From positions 1,302,001 through 1,366,000 of the forward strand of contig NZ_CP023068.1 in NCBI RefSeq assembly GCF_002288525.1: 64,000 nt of DNA, in the 5' to 3' direction. Below, piece after piece: positions 26,715 through 35,645 of the stretch (positions within the stretch are counted from its first letter, which is position 1; each line of letters starts with the position of its first letter). Below the pieces are notes generated by a model, which had not been told where the DNA came from, did no database searches, and saw nothing but the letters and a program-made list of their open reading frames with translations. Position numbers and translations under genes: made by a program. The DNA is from Sinorhizobium sojae CCBAU 05684. GTDB lineage: Bacteria; Pseudomonadota; Alphaproteobacteria; Rhizobiales; Rhizobiaceae.

Positions 26715-26740
26715 GCTAGCCGTGGTAAACCACGGCTAGC
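26715..26740. repeat. Perfect 11-bp inverted repeat (hairpin) with TAAA loop
   Basis: GCTAGCCGTGG, loop TAAA, CCACGGCTAGC. No T run follows on either strand, so it is not a typical terminator. It lies in a gene-free 360-bp stretch (26654-27019) that otherwise shows nothing recognisable. Confidence 0.6.
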
Positions 26741-27019
26741 GGCGAGGAAGACCATGGCGAAGTGCATCGCCGGGATCCCTCCCGTTGGTTCATCGTCTCA
26801 TGGCACCTTGCCTCGTCGCCGACCATCCGCAGTGGCCGGTGAACTTACATAACCCGGAGATCAGGCTATGATATCGGCCGGGCTCCGATAGACGCCGCCC
26901 TTGGTGAGCAGGGCCCAGAAGATTTTTTGGCTGGAAGAACTTGATTTTGAAGGACCGATTGTCGTCCAAATCAGACTGCCGTGTAATTGGCACCGTGAAC
27001 GTTCTTCTATGGAGAAATA

Positions 27020-27205
27020 ATGATCTTCAAACGCATCCTCGCAGGAATAATTGACCTCATCTTGCTCATCTGTGTGGCGCTTGCGCCGATCTTCATCGCA
27101 GTAGCATGGCTACCGCAGTATATGGACGCTCCCGGATTTCACACTCTCGCTGATGAAGTAGAGTCAGGAATCAGCAGTTCTCTCAGTTGCCGCTCAACTT
27201 CATGA
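27020..27205 (+). CDS. Small membrane protein, possibly an RDD-type fragment
   Basis: A 61-residue frame with a good GGAGA site five bases upstream. Residues 1-30 form one strongly hydrophobic segment (RILAGIIDLILLICVALAPIF) like the first helix of RDD-family membrane proteins. The 3' end overlaps the convergent XRE regulator by 23 bp, which suggests the gene is truncated there. Expression is uncertain. Confidence 0.4.
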   Translation: MIFKRILAGIIDLILLICVALAPIFIAVAWLPQYMDAPGFHTLADEVESGISSSLSCRSTS

Positions 27206-27980
27206 GCAACCCCGCCGATACGTCGTCGGCAGGATAGAAGGTCTCGATGGACACCTCCGACAGGCTGATTTCGGCCGGTGTCCCGAAAACGGTCACCGTG
27301 CTGATGAACGAGATCACCCCGGCTTGCGTGCGCAAGCGTAAGGGCACGGCGATCTCGTTGCCGCCTCCACCCAGCCTCCGGTCCGCGTCGTCACTGTCCC
27401 GCTGATAAAGCGACACTTCATCGAGAAGTCGGCCGATCTCTGGATCGCAACTCAACCGGAACTGCCGCTCCAGCCTGTGCAGAAGGTGTCGCCGCCATTC
27501 CCGCAAGTTGATTATCCGTGACGCAAGACCGCGGGGATGCAGACTGAGCCGCATGACATTAACCGGTGGCTTCAACAGATCCGGGTCCGCGCCCACGATC
27601 AGCGGATTGAGGGCTGAACTGCCGATCACCATGTTCCAGTGCCGGTCGATCGCCAGTGCCGGATTGGGTGCACTGGCCTCGAGAATTGTCTCAATGGTCC
27701 TGAGCGCGGACTCGAGCGAAGGATCGTCGAGGGAACGCTCCGGATAGAAGGGGGCATACCCTGCTGCCAGCAACAGCGTATTGCGTTCGCGCAAGGGAAT
27801 ATCGAGATTTTCGCACAATCTCAACACCATATCGCGCGAGGGTACCGAACGCCCACTCTCTATGAAGCTCAGATGCTTTTGCGAAATCTCCGCTTCAGCA
27901 GCCAGCGCCAACTGGCTGATGCGCCGCTGCTCGCGCCACGAACGAAAAAGGGAACCGAAGGGCGTCTGGGGCTGTATCAT
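27183..27980 (-). CDS. XRE-family regulator with MmyB-like ligand domain
   Basis: Regulator of 265 residues. The N-terminal Cro/CI helix-turn-helix is clear (REQRRISQLALAAEAEISQKHLSFIESGRSVPSRDMVLRL). The rest matches the MmyB-like domain that often binds a small lipid or flavin-like ligand (RHWNMVIGSSALNPLIVGADPDLL ... LHPRGLASRIINLREWRRHLL). It is divergent from the NTF2-like gene at 28141 and this arrangement is common for regulators of small oxidoreductase or cyclase genes, so it probably represses that pair. Confidence 0.88.
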   Translation of the reverse strand: MIQPQTPFGSLFRSWREQRRISQLALAAEAEISQKHLSFIESGRSVPSRDMVLRLCENLDIPLRERNTLLLAAGYAPFYPERSLDDPSLESALRTIETILEASAPNPALAIDRHWNMVIGSSALNPLIVGADPDLLKPPVNVMRLSLHPRGLASRIINLREWRRHLLHRLERQFRLSCDPEIGRLLDEVSLYQRDSDDADRRLGGGGNEIAVPLRLRTQAGVISFISTVTVFGTPAEISLSEVSIETFYPADDVSAGLLMKLSGN

Positions 27981-28140
27981 ACCGAAGGCTAACCAGAAGA
28001 CAGCGCCGGTTCAATTACCTTCCAGGTCATAGCAAGCAGGAAAAACCACGCATCTATTACCTCGTGGGAAATCGCTTTCAGTCTCGCGATTCGGCAGGGT
28101 CTCAGCGTCATCCAGACGCATTGACCCGAAGGAGAGACAA

Positions 28141-28500
28141 ATGCGCACCACGGACACCCTAGCTAATCTCTATATCGCTCTCTGGAATGAAACGGAGCCG
28201 CAGGCACGCCGCGAAAAGCTGGACGATCTCTGGACCACGGATGGCGCTTATGCCGATCCACTGACGAGAGGCGCCGGCCATGAGGAGATCGACGCCCTCA
28301 TCGCCGGAGTCCACCGGCAGTTTCCCGGCTTCGTCTTCCAACTCCTCAATACGCCCGACGGCTGCGGCGAGGTTATGCGCTTTGCCTGGGGTTTGGGACC
28401 AGGGGGCGCTGAACCGGTCGTCGAGGGCACCGATTTTTGCACCATCAGGAACGGCCGTCTGCATGATGTTGTCGGCTTTATCGACAAGATCCCGGACTGA
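28141..28500 (+). CDS. NTF2-like / SnoaL-family protein
   Basis: A 119-residue cone-fold protein (LYIALWNETEPQARREKLDDLW at the start, then DPLTRGAGHEEIDALIAGVHRQFPGF and WGLGPGG ... GTDFCTIRNGRLHDVVGFID). Such proteins act as small isomerases, hydrolases or ligand carriers. A GAAGGAGAG site lies just before the ATG. It is divergent from the XRE regulator and 29 bp from the membrane-protein gene downstream. The substrate is unknown. Confidence 0.85.
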   Translation: MRTTDTLANLYIALWNETEPQARREKLDDLWTTDGAYADPLTRGAGHEEIDALIAGVHRQFPGFVFQLLNTPDGCGEVMRFAWGLGPGGAEPVVEGTDFCTIRNGRLHDVVGFIDKIPD

Positions 28501-28529
28501 GCGGAAGCCGCCAATTGAAGGAGACGACC

Positions 28530-28934
28530 ATGACCATATTCGACCGTCCCAATTTTTTGCGTATCGTTCTCGGCATCGACGCAGCAAGCTGCGCCATCAT
28601 GGGGCTGGGACTGGTTGCCGACGCCCGTGCCATTGCCAAGATCACCGCCCTCTCCAGCACGCTCATGACCGTCGCCGGCCTTGTACTGCTGCCAGTGGCG
28701 CTGTTCATCGCCATCGTGGCGGCGCAACGTCCCATTCCCGCTATCGGTGTCTGGATTGTCATCGCCGGCAATCTCGCATGGGGGGTCGCATCCGTGGCCT
28801 TGTTGTTGACTGGCACAATCGCTCCGAATGTTGTTGGGGCGCTACTTGTCGTGGGTCAGGCAGTCGCCGTCCTGATCATCACCGACCTCGAATATATGGG
28901 GCTGAGGCATCAGCGCCGGCAGGCCCTCGGCTGA
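28530..28934 (+). CDS. Four-helix integral membrane protein of unknown function
   Basis: A 134-residue protein with about four transmembrane segments (residues about 10-30, 43-66, 73-95 and 100-120). GAAGGAGA lies upstream of the ATG at 28530; an earlier in-frame TTG is rejected. It is probably in an operon with the NTF2-like gene. No catalytic motif is seen. Confidence 0.72.
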   Translation: MTIFDRPNFLRIVLGIDAASCAIMGLGLVADARAIAKITALSSTLMTVAGLVLLPVALFIAIVAAQRPIPAIGVWIVIAGNLAWGVASVALLLTGTIAPNVVGALLVVGQAVAVLIITDLEYMGLRHQRRQALG

Positions 28935-29309
28935 CGCAGCTACGCTGAGCCGGTGCGCGCTTCTGTTGGAGTGCCGGCTCAGCGCATCTCGAAATTGCCA
29001 AACTATCTGCGCTTCTCGTGGGTGCCAATGTGCGGGACACGTCGAGCAACCAGTCCACCAGCCGTTTCCGATCTTGGCGAACGTCAACTACGCTGCGCCT
29101 TTTGCTCATTCGAGCCAGGAAGCGTAAACGCGAACTTTCCACCCGAGACGATCGTAAACCGGCAACATGCTGCCAGTCCCGAATCTCGACTCCTATCCCT
29201 CGCCTTGAGGAGAATAGAACCGTGGATCCATCGTTGTTTTTCAACTGAGCTCAACGTCGCGTGGTTCAATGCTCAAACTGTGGATTGATTTTCGACGACG
29301 CTCATCAGT
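28935..29309. other. Gene-free stretch before the mobile-mystery operon
   Basis: About 375 bp with only unsupported short frames. It ends at a promoter-like TTGATT (29285-29290) about 18 bp from TCTATA that overlaps the first operator-like repeat. Confidence 0.4.
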
Positions 29310-29417
29310 CTATAGTCTGATACCGCATTCAAACAAACAGTTTTTAGGCTGAAAATTTTCATTGAAAATCAATCTATGGGCCGATACAGTCGTGCTTGAA
29401 ATCAAGCTATAGCCTGA
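29310..29417 (+). promoter_or_regulatory. Four evenly spaced operator-like repeats upstream of mobile mystery protein A
   Basis: CTATAGTCTGA (29310), TTTTAGGCTGA (29342), CTATGGGCCGA (29374) and CTATAGCCTGA (29407) recur every 32-33 bp, about three helical turns. Promoter-like boxes overlap them (TTGAAA at 29362 with TACAGT 17 bp later). The last copy ends nine bases before the XRE start codon. Such phasing is expected for cooperative autorepression by the XRE protein. Confidence 0.65.
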
Positions 29418-29425
29418 GAATTCCG

Positions 29426-29887
29426 ATGAAGAGCGATATTCGCAGAAGAGCCCGGCTGCGCCTCGACGAAAGGCTTCAGGCACTACAGCCCAGTGATCGG
29501 TTCAGGGCGCCCCCGAAGGGATGGGTACGCGCGCTGCGCGACGCTCTCGGCATGACGGGTGCGCAGCTCGGCGCGCGCATCGGCGTTCGACCCCAAACCA
29601 TCGAATCGATTGAGAAGTCAGAAACAGCAGGGACGATCCAGCTCAACACACTGCGCCGGGCCGCCGAGGCTCTCGATTGCACGCTTGTCTACGCCCTCGT
29701 TCCAAACAGCTCGCTTCAAGCTGTCGTCGAGGCTCGGGCACGCAAGATCGCGATACGCGAGCTGCAGCGCGTTGCGCACACGATGAGGTTGGAAGCTCAG
29801 GGAACGGAGAATGTAGATTTCGAAGCTCGCGTCCAAGCCTACATTCGCGACAAGCTCTCTGAACGCGATCTCTGGAACGATACATGA
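29426..29887 (+). CDS. Mobile mystery protein A (XRE-type antitoxin-like regulator)
   Basis: A 153-residue protein matching the family always found beside Fic protein mobile mystery protein B. The helix-turn-helix is GMTGAQLGARIGVRPQTIESIEKSE (about residues 45-70), followed by LNTLRRAAEALDCTLVYALVP. It overlaps the Fic gene by four bases (ATGA), so the two are translationally coupled. It is presumably the DNA-binding and neutralising partner; the repeats at 29310-29417 are its likely operators. ATG 29426 is chosen over the longer TTG frame. Confidence 0.88.
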   Translation: MKSDIRRRARLRLDERLQALQPSDRFRAPPKGWVRALRDALGMTGAQLGARIGVRPQTIESIEKSETAGTIQLNTLRRAAEALDCTLVYALVPNSSLQAVVEARARKIAIRELQRVAHTMRLEAQGTENVDFEARVQAYIRDKLSERDLWNDT

Positions 29888-30480
29888 CGGATCTCTTCCA
29901 AAAGCCTGATGACGCAACGCCGCTTGAACCGCACGAGCGAGAGGGCTTGCTACAAACCTGGATCACCCACCGTAGCGACCTCAACGAGGCCGAGCAGGAA
30001 AACATCGTTGAGGGTGCGGCCTGGGCGCGCGGCCGCCGGCGTTTCCCCCTTGAGCAGATGCTCACTGAAGACTTCGTGCGGACACTGCACAAGCGAATGT
30101 TCGGGGACGTTTGGCGATGGGCCGGCATGTTCCGGACGTCGGAGCGCAACATTGGAGTTCAGGCCTACCGCATCGGAATCGAGCTCGCGAGTCTATTGGG
30201 CGACATTCGCTACTGGATCGAGCATGAGACTTTTCTGCGGGATGAGATCGCGATCCGGTTCCATTATCGGCTGGTCGCGGTCCACCCATTTCCGAACGGA
30301 AACGGTCGTCATGCGCGACTGGCGGCTGATCTTCTAATTGAGCGCCTTGGAGGCGAGCCTTTCAGTTGGGGCGGCGGCAGTCTGGCCGACGTCGGCGAAC
30401 TGCGCGCCCGTTATGTCGCCGCACTACGCGCAGCGGACAATCATGACATCGGGCCGCTGCTGGAATTCGCGCGCGCCTAA
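29884..30480 (+). CDS. Mobile mystery protein B (Fic/DOC family)
   Basis: A 198-residue Fic-domain protein. The catalytic motif HPFPNGNGRHAR (His at residue 134) is complete, so AMP-transferase or similar nucleotide transfer to a target is expected. The N-terminal helices contain TSERNIGVQ, the flap region. An inhibitory (S/T)xxxE(G/N) helix is not obvious in this chain, and none is evident in partner A. It acts in the cytoplasm as the probable toxin of the pair. The gene appears intact. Confidence 0.9.
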   Translation: MTDLFQKPDDATPLEPHEREGLLQTWITHRSDLNEAEQENIVEGAAWARGRRRFPLEQMLTEDFVRTLHKRMFGDVWRWAGMFRTSERNIGVQAYRIGIELASLLGDIRYWIEHETFLRDEIAIRFHYRLVAVHPFPNGNGRHARLAADLLIERLGGEPFSWGGGSLADVGELRARYVAALRAADNHDIGPLLEFARA

Positions 30481-30582
30481 TGCAGAGATCTTCCTCTGGT
30501 TTGTTTCGCTGCGGCACGTACGTTCGAACCGGCGAACCGGCAGCTGAAGCGGCATAGTTCTTGGAGGCGGTCGGGTGTAAGC

Positions 30583-30890
30583 TTGTTCGCTAATCGCTTC
30601 ACCGCCTTCGTCGACGCCTGCACGCTCGCAAGTGCACTAAAGCGAAACTTGCTGCTGACCCTTGCGGAAGCAGAATTTTTCCGCCTCCGCTGGTCCGCAA
30701 TTGTTCTTGATGAGACTCAGAAGCTATCGAGAAGATCCTGGCCGATAAGGACGTCGCCGATGCCGGCGCACGGGCATCGCGCGCTAGAGCAAGCATGGAG
30801 GCTGCATTCGAGGAAGCGATGGTCGTTGATTTTGATCAGTTTCTCTCCGCCTGCGACGGTCTCCCGCAAGTGCCAGAGCGATTGGCAGTC
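30583..30890 (+). pseudogene. PIN-domain toxin remnant
   Basis: It starts FANRFTAFVDACTLASALKRN with the first PIN Asp, then LLTLAEAEFFRLRWSA(I)VLDETQ. One base is missing near 30722, so the rest, AIEKILADKDVADAG ... MEAAFEEAMVVDFDQFLSACDGLP, is in another frame. The C-terminal Asp-bearing part is absent and the sequence then joins an unrelated fragment. It is inactive. The 100 bp before it may hold the end of the cognate antitoxin. Confidence 0.7.
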
Positions 30891-30949
30891 CAGCGTCCAT
30901 GCCGGCGCAAAGCGACGGTCCGGCAGGGGCCCCACTCCGACGGATCTCC

Positions 30950-31340
30950 TCGCAGCCATGACGCTGGAGAGCTGGGAACAGGACACGCTCGATTGGGACT
31001 ACATCAAACAGTGCCGGGACATCGCCACCGCACGGTTTACGAATTCGCTTTCGCAGGTCATGGCCGTTCTCGACGGAATGATTGCCGACGGCCGCAATGT
31101 CTTCTTCGCCCACACAATGGCCGGCGGCATCCCGAAGGCTAAGGTTTTCCTGGTCGTCGCCAACCGAATCTACAAGGGACGCGGTCCCCGCCACATGTCG
31201 TCGCAAGCCCTGCTCGACAGCGACATGGGCAAGCTCATCCTGCAGAACTTCGAGGAAGTCTCCGCAATCACCTTTCAACATCTTATCGACTTCAGCGCAG
31301 CGATCCGTGAGCGCGTGGAGGCGTCGGGTGGTCAGCCGCG
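30950..31340 (+). pseudogene. Internal fragment of a larger enzyme, possibly enoyl-ACP reductase FabMG-like
   Basis: A conserved-looking stretch (MTLESWEQDTLDWDYIKQC ... NVFFAHTMAGGIPKAKVFLVVANRIYKGRG ... SSQALLDSDMGKLILQNFEE) is open from the PIN remnant to 31386, but it lacks its own start region and its C-terminal part. The resemblance to FabMG-type reductases, which can neighbour PHA genes, is from memory and uncertain. The frame shared with the PIN piece is accidental. Confidence 0.4.
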
Positions 31341-31351
31341 CAGTCGGTCGG

Positions 31352-31708
31352 ATGCGAGGCGCGGTCCTGAGCAGCGCCATCGATAGCGATTGCCGCGACC
31401 GTGTGGACGGGGCGCTACACGACCTGGAAAGGCTTGAACGCCACCGGATCGTGCACCGCCTGCTGACCGCTGCCGACGAGCAGCGGCGAAGAATCGAGGC
31501 GCTGCTCGTGCTGCTCCGTGATTTCAACCCGAAAGACGCCGGGGCAATCGACCAGAGCATAATCGCTGAAGCCGGCCTGCTCTTCGGCGACATCGCCGCG
31601 GCCGCAGAGCTCGGCTCTCGTCTGTTGAGACAATCGTGTCAGTTGCGGCTGGCATCCGAGAGGGTCCATGAGAATGCCCAAAAGACCAATGGCGTCCAGT
31701 CCCCCTGA
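31352..31708 (+). CDS. Hypothetical protein of about 118 residues
   Basis: An ATG at 31352 opens a Leu- and Arg-rich, mostly helical frame (VDGALHDLERLERHRIVHRLL, ADEQRRRIEALLVLLRDF). It overlaps the end of the preceding fragment. There is no clear ribosome-binding site and no recognised domain. It may be a helical phasin-like or decayed protein; I cannot assign it. Confidence 0.3.
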   Translation: MRGAVLSSAIDSDCRDRVDGALHDLERLERHRIVHRLLTAADEQRRRIEALLVLLRDFNPKDAGAIDQSIIAEAGLLFGDIAAAAELGSRLLRQSCQLRLASERVHENAQKTNGVQSP

Positions 31709-31744
31709 TTGAAGCCTAGGAACCAAGATTTTGAAGGTCGCAGC

Positions 31745-31870
31745 ATGGACAACTTGAATCGAAACCCCTGGCGCGACGCAGCTTTGGATTTCCTCGTGTC
31801 TCAAACGGTCGTCCTCGGAGAGATGAGCAATATTCTTGAAGCGCTCCAGGAGGATTGGATGCGCGGATAA
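31745..31870 (+). CDS. Possible small protein (41 residues)
   Basis: A short frame, MDNLNRNPWRDAALDFLVSQ then TVVLGEMSNILEALQEDW, is predicted amphipathic helical. An AAGGTCG stretch lies nine bases before the ATG. It is the only coherent frame between the hypothetical protein and the methyltransferase. Expression is unproven. Confidence 0.3.
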   Translation: MDNLNRNPWRDAALDFLVSQTVVLGEMSNILEALQEDWMRG

Positions 31871-31933
31871 GAAATCGTTGCTGCTGATGCGACAGAGAGA
31901 GTACCCTCCTGATGCCGCACCTCGGAGAAAGCC

Positions 31934-32749
31934 ATGCAACCGGAGCAAATCCGCCTCACCGGCGCAAGGGAAACCCTGCTGATTACGCTCCAAGCCAAGG
32001 CAACCGAAAGTGGAATGCCGGATTCGCTGCTTCGCGACCGCTTCGCCGCAGATGCATTACACCGTATCGATCAGGTCAGTGGGCACCTTACGGTCGGCCA
32101 CGACATGACGATTGGCATTGCGCTGCGCGCCTATATGCTTGATCGCTGGACCGAGGCATTCCTTCAGCGCTGCCCGGAAGCGACTGTTCTCCATCTCGGC
32201 TGTGGTCTCGACAGTCGCATCTTCCGGATAGATCCTGGGCCGGGAGTTCGTTGGTTTGAACTGGATTTTCCCGATGTCATCTCCTTGCGTCAGCAGATCT
32301 ACCCCGCCCGTGCGGACTGCGCGATGATTGCATGCTCGATCGTCGAGCACGGGTGGATTGCGAAACTTCCCGCCAATAGGCCGGCCATGATCGTCGCCGA
32401 GGGCGTTCTGCCTTATCTGAAGGAATACCAGGTCGTGCAGGTTCTGCGACGGATCGTCGAGCACTTTCCGTCGGGCGAGATAGCGTTCGATGCCTATAGC
32501 AGTTTCGCAATCCCACTGCTGCGCTTCAATCCGGCGATCCGCGCCACCGATGCCTGTGTCCATTGGGCGCTCGACGACCCGGCAGAGATGGAGCGGCAGG
32601 TACCCGGGCTAAAGCTCATGGACGACAATTCGGATTGGGACACCGGACAGGTTGCGCGAATGTCACCGCCCGCCCAGATTGCACTGCAGCTCTTCAGGAC
32701 CATCCTGCCCCCCTGTCGTATGGGGCGAATGGTTCGATATGGCTTCTGA
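31934..32749 (+). CDS. Class I SAM-dependent methyltransferase, TcmP/leucine-carboxyl-methyltransferase-like
   Basis: A 271-residue O-methyltransferase family protein. The SAM motif is EATVLHLGCGLDSRIFRID, with the acidic end of beta-2 in VRWFELDFPDVISLRQQ and the later MIVAEGVLPYLKE. These are features of the PPM1/LCMT and TcmP group that methylates carboxyl or hydroxyl groups. The gene stands alone before the PHA synthase. The substrate is unknown. Confidence 0.87.
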   Translation: MQPEQIRLTGARETLLITLQAKATESGMPDSLLRDRFAADALHRIDQVSGHLTVGHDMTIGIALRAYMLDRWTEAFLQRCPEATVLHLGCGLDSRIFRIDPGPGVRWFELDFPDVISLRQQIYPARADCAMIACSIVEHGWIAKLPANRPAMIVAEGVLPYLKEYQVVQVLRRIVEHFPSGEIAFDAYSSFAIPLLRFNPAIRATDACVHWALDDPAEMERQVPGLKLMDDNSDWDTGQVARMSPPAQIALQLFRTILPPCRMGRMVRYGF

Positions 32750-33031
32750 GACATTCGCACCATAGCCAGACAGCGCCGTGCGCCTCCCGAACACTGACGA
32801 GTTTGAGCTCTTCTGTGCAAGTTGATGTGCCTTCCTACAGCGCAAGGCGGCCCGAACCTGCCCTTCGTTGGTTAAGCGACTCCCAAAAGGCTGACTTGCA
32901 CAGACCAGAGAAGCAGCGCACCATCACAAATAGTAAAACTTCCGTCTACTTGCTCCGATCGAGGACACTTCCCCACCGGCGATCGGGCATTGATCGGCAT
33001 CAACGCGGCAGGGGCTGAATGGAGTTTCGCG

Positions 33032-34870
33032 ATGGAGACGCTTACGCGTGACAGACAAGCCTTGGTTGCAGACCGCCCAACGGAATTTGGGCCGGTTATC
33101 TCGGTAGCGGCGCAATCGGCGTTGCCGCACGAGGACGAGGACTTGGGGAGCGAAGCTTTCCGGGCGATCGATCGGATGCGTGAGGCTCTGAGTGCAATGG
33201 CGACGGGAGGTCTTTCACCTGCCGCATTGGCGCTCGCCTTCTTCGACTGGTCGATTCACCTCGCGTCGGCTCCGGGCAAGCGCATGGAACTTGCGAACAA
33301 GGCCGCGCAGAATTGGGGCCAATTGCTGACTTACATGGCTGCAGCCGCTACTCGTCCAGACACGCCGGCCTGCATCGATGCGCTGCCGGGAGACAACCGG
33401 TTTCGTGCGGAGGGCTGGCAAAAGCAACCCTACACCGTCTGGGCTCAGGCGTTCTTGCTGTGCCAGCAGTGGTGGCACAATCTAACGCACAATATCCCCG
33501 GAATGACACCGCACCACGAGGACGTCGTCTCCTTCACGACGCGGCAGCTGTTGGACGTGTTCTCGCCGTCCAACATTCCCTTCGCCAACCCAGAAGTGAT
33601 CCACAAGGCAATGGAGACGGGCGGGGCGAACTTCGCGCAGGGATTCCGCAACTGGCTCGAAGACACCAGTCGGCTGGCCATGAGACAGCCCCCGGTCGGG
33701 ATGGAGGCGTTCCGGGTAGGACGGGATATCGCGGCGACGCCCGGAAAGGTCGTCTACCGAAATAACCTGATCGAGCTGATCCAGTATTCGCCTGCGACGG
33801 AGAACGTCTTGGCCGAGCCGATCCTGATCGTGCCGGCCTGGATCATGAAATACTACATTCTCGACCTTTCACCCCGTAATTCGCTCGTCCGTTATCTCGT
33901 GTCTCGAGGCCATACAGTCTTTTGCATTTCCTGGCGCAATCCGACCGCGAACGACCGCGACCTTACTCTCGACGATTACCGGCGGCTGGGAATCATGGCC
34001 GCGCTCGATGCCGTCAGCGCCATCGTTCCTGAACGCAAGATCCACGCAACGGGCTACTGCCTTGGAGGGACGCTTTTGGCAATCGCGGCGGCCGCGATGG
34101 CGCGCGCCGAAGACAAGCGATTGGCATCCGTTACGCTGTTTGCCGCTCAGACGGACTTCTCCGAACCTGGCGAACTGGCGCGCTTCATCGACCACAGCCA
34201 GATGCACTATCTCGAGAGCATGATGTGGCATAGCGGCTGTCTCTCCGCCGATCAGATGGCGGGCGCATTTCAACTGCTGCGCACCAACGATCTCGTGTGG
34301 TCGCGCCTCGTCCACGACTACCTGATCGGTGGGCGCACCCCCATGAGCGATCTCATGGCATGGAACGCAGACTCGACCCACATGCCCTACAGGATGCATG
34401 CGGAATATCTGCAGCGCCTCTATCTCGACAACGAACTTGCCTCCGGCCGTTTCATCGTTGACGGGCGCCCGGCTCACCTCCAAAACATCCGGCTTCCCAT
34501 GTTCGTCGTCGGGACGGAGCGAGATCATGTCGCACCATGGCCCTCGGTCTACAAGATACATTATCTCACCGATACCGACGTCACCTTTGTGCTGACAAGC
34601 GGGGGCCACAACGCCGGCATCATCTCCGAACCAGACCACCCCGGCAGACGTTTTCGCATCGCATTGACGCGCGAGGTCGATTCTGGCGTCAGTGCCGAGG
34701 AATGGGCCGTGGCAGCCTTATCGAAGGACGGCTCATGGTGGCCGGATTGGGTCGAGTGGCTCGCCAGTCACTCTGCGCGGGAACGGGTGGCTCCTCCAGC
34801 TATCGGCGCCCGGAAGAAAGGCTATCCCCCGATCGGGGATGCGCCCGGCACTTATGTGCATCAGCGATAA
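33032..34870 (+). CDS. phaC: Class I poly(3-hydroxyalkanoate) synthase
   Basis: Polymerises 3-hydroxyacyl-CoA into storage polyester at the granule surface. About 612 residues, the normal class I length. The lipase-like box is GYCLGGT with nucleophile Cys343. The catalytic Asp lies in GTERDHVAPW and the His in SGGHNAGI. An N-terminal PhaC_N domain (HNIPGMTPHHEDVVSFTTRQLLD) precedes the alpha/beta fold. GGAG lies upstream of ATG 33032; an earlier TTG at 32990 is less likely. No phaA/B/R/P genes are adjacent, so it is probably a second, accessory synthase. Confidence 0.93.
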   Translation: METLTRDRQALVADRPTEFGPVISVAAQSALPHEDEDLGSEAFRAIDRMREALSAMATGGLSPAALALAFFDWSIHLASAPGKRMELANKAAQNWGQLLTYMAAAATRPDTPACIDALPGDNRFRAEGWQKQPYTVWAQAFLLCQQWWHNLTHNIPGMTPHHEDVVSFTTRQLLDVFSPSNIPFANPEVIHKAMETGGANFAQGFRNWLEDTSRLAMRQPPVGMEAFRVGRDIAATPGKVVYRNNLIELIQYSPATENVLAEPILIVPAWIMKYYILDLSPRNSLVRYLVSRGHTVFCISWRNPTANDRDLTLDDYRRLGIMAALDAVSAIVPERKIHATGYCLGGTLLAIAAAAMARAEDKRLASVTLFAAQTDFSEPGELARFIDHSQMHYLESMMWHSGCLSADQMAGAFQLLRTNDLVWSRLVHDYLIGGRTPMSDLMAWNADSTHMPYRMHAEYLQRLYLDNELASGRFIVDGRPAHLQNIRLPMFVVGTERDHVAPWPSVYKIHYLTDTDVTFVLTSGGHNAGIISEPDHPGRRFRIALTREVDSGVSAEEWAVAALSKDGSWWPDWVEWLASHSARERVAPPAIGARKKGYPPIGDAPGTYVHQR

Positions 34871-34974
34871 GCTGCCCGCGTCGGCCGCAGTTGCGACCCT
34901 GTCATTCTTTGCGATTCCAGTTATGCGATCTCTTAAGCCCAGAGCGGGAACACTCGACCGCTAAGCTGCACCAG

Positions 34975-35645
34975 ATGTTAGCAAGGTGCGGCTGCTGTCG
35001 ACCCCTTGCTGTTTCCTCAACTGCGTTGCCGCGCACCGCGTTGGACTCGCGTGCCTGAACGGCGGCCACATCGCCGAAAAGGTAGCGCAGATTATCGACA
35101 TCGTGGATGAGATTGAGGAAAACCGGCCCCGCACCGCGCTCACGACGCCACGAGATGTCGAAGTAATCGTCGGGCTTGAATAGCCAGAACATCGCATTGA
35201 CAACAAGAACGCGGCCGAGCTTCCCGCTTTCGATGATTTCCTTTGCCTTATGCATCACCGGATTGTGTCGGCGGTGATGGCCGGTCAAAGAGGAACACCT
35301 TTTGCCTCAGCCGCTGCGATCAGCTTTTCCCCGGATATAATGTCGTCGGCGATAGGCTTCTCGATCAGCGCGGGAACGCCGGCTTCAACGGCTTCCAACC
35401 CGTTCTGGACGTGAGCCTGGTTGGGCGTAGCCACGATGATCCCCTCAGGCTTGGTCTGCGGCAATCATGTCCGCGAAGATTGGAAACCACTTCACGCTGG
35501 CTTCCTTGGCAATATTCTCGCCAACCGACGTGGGATCGACCACGGCACTGAGTTGCGCCGAGGGCTCGGCCAGGACGTGCTGAATATGGCGCTTACCGAT
35601 GAGGCCTGCCCCAACTACGGCCAGCCCGTTGGGTCATGCTCCCTC
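34975..35645 (-). pseudogene. Gfo/Idh/MocA-family oxidoreductase, frameshifted and truncated
   Basis: Read on the minus strand, three frames join into one dehydrogenase: GLAVVGAGLIGKRHIQHVL (Rossmann motif) through WFPIFADMIAA; then GIIVATPNQAHVQNGLEAV through PALIEKPIADD (the EKP lysine); then AKEIIESGKLGRVLVVNAMFW through FLNLIHDVDNLRYLFGD. At least three frameshifts are needed and the C-terminal third is lost. It follows aroQ on the same strand, so it was once the last gene of that operon. Confidence 0.8.
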
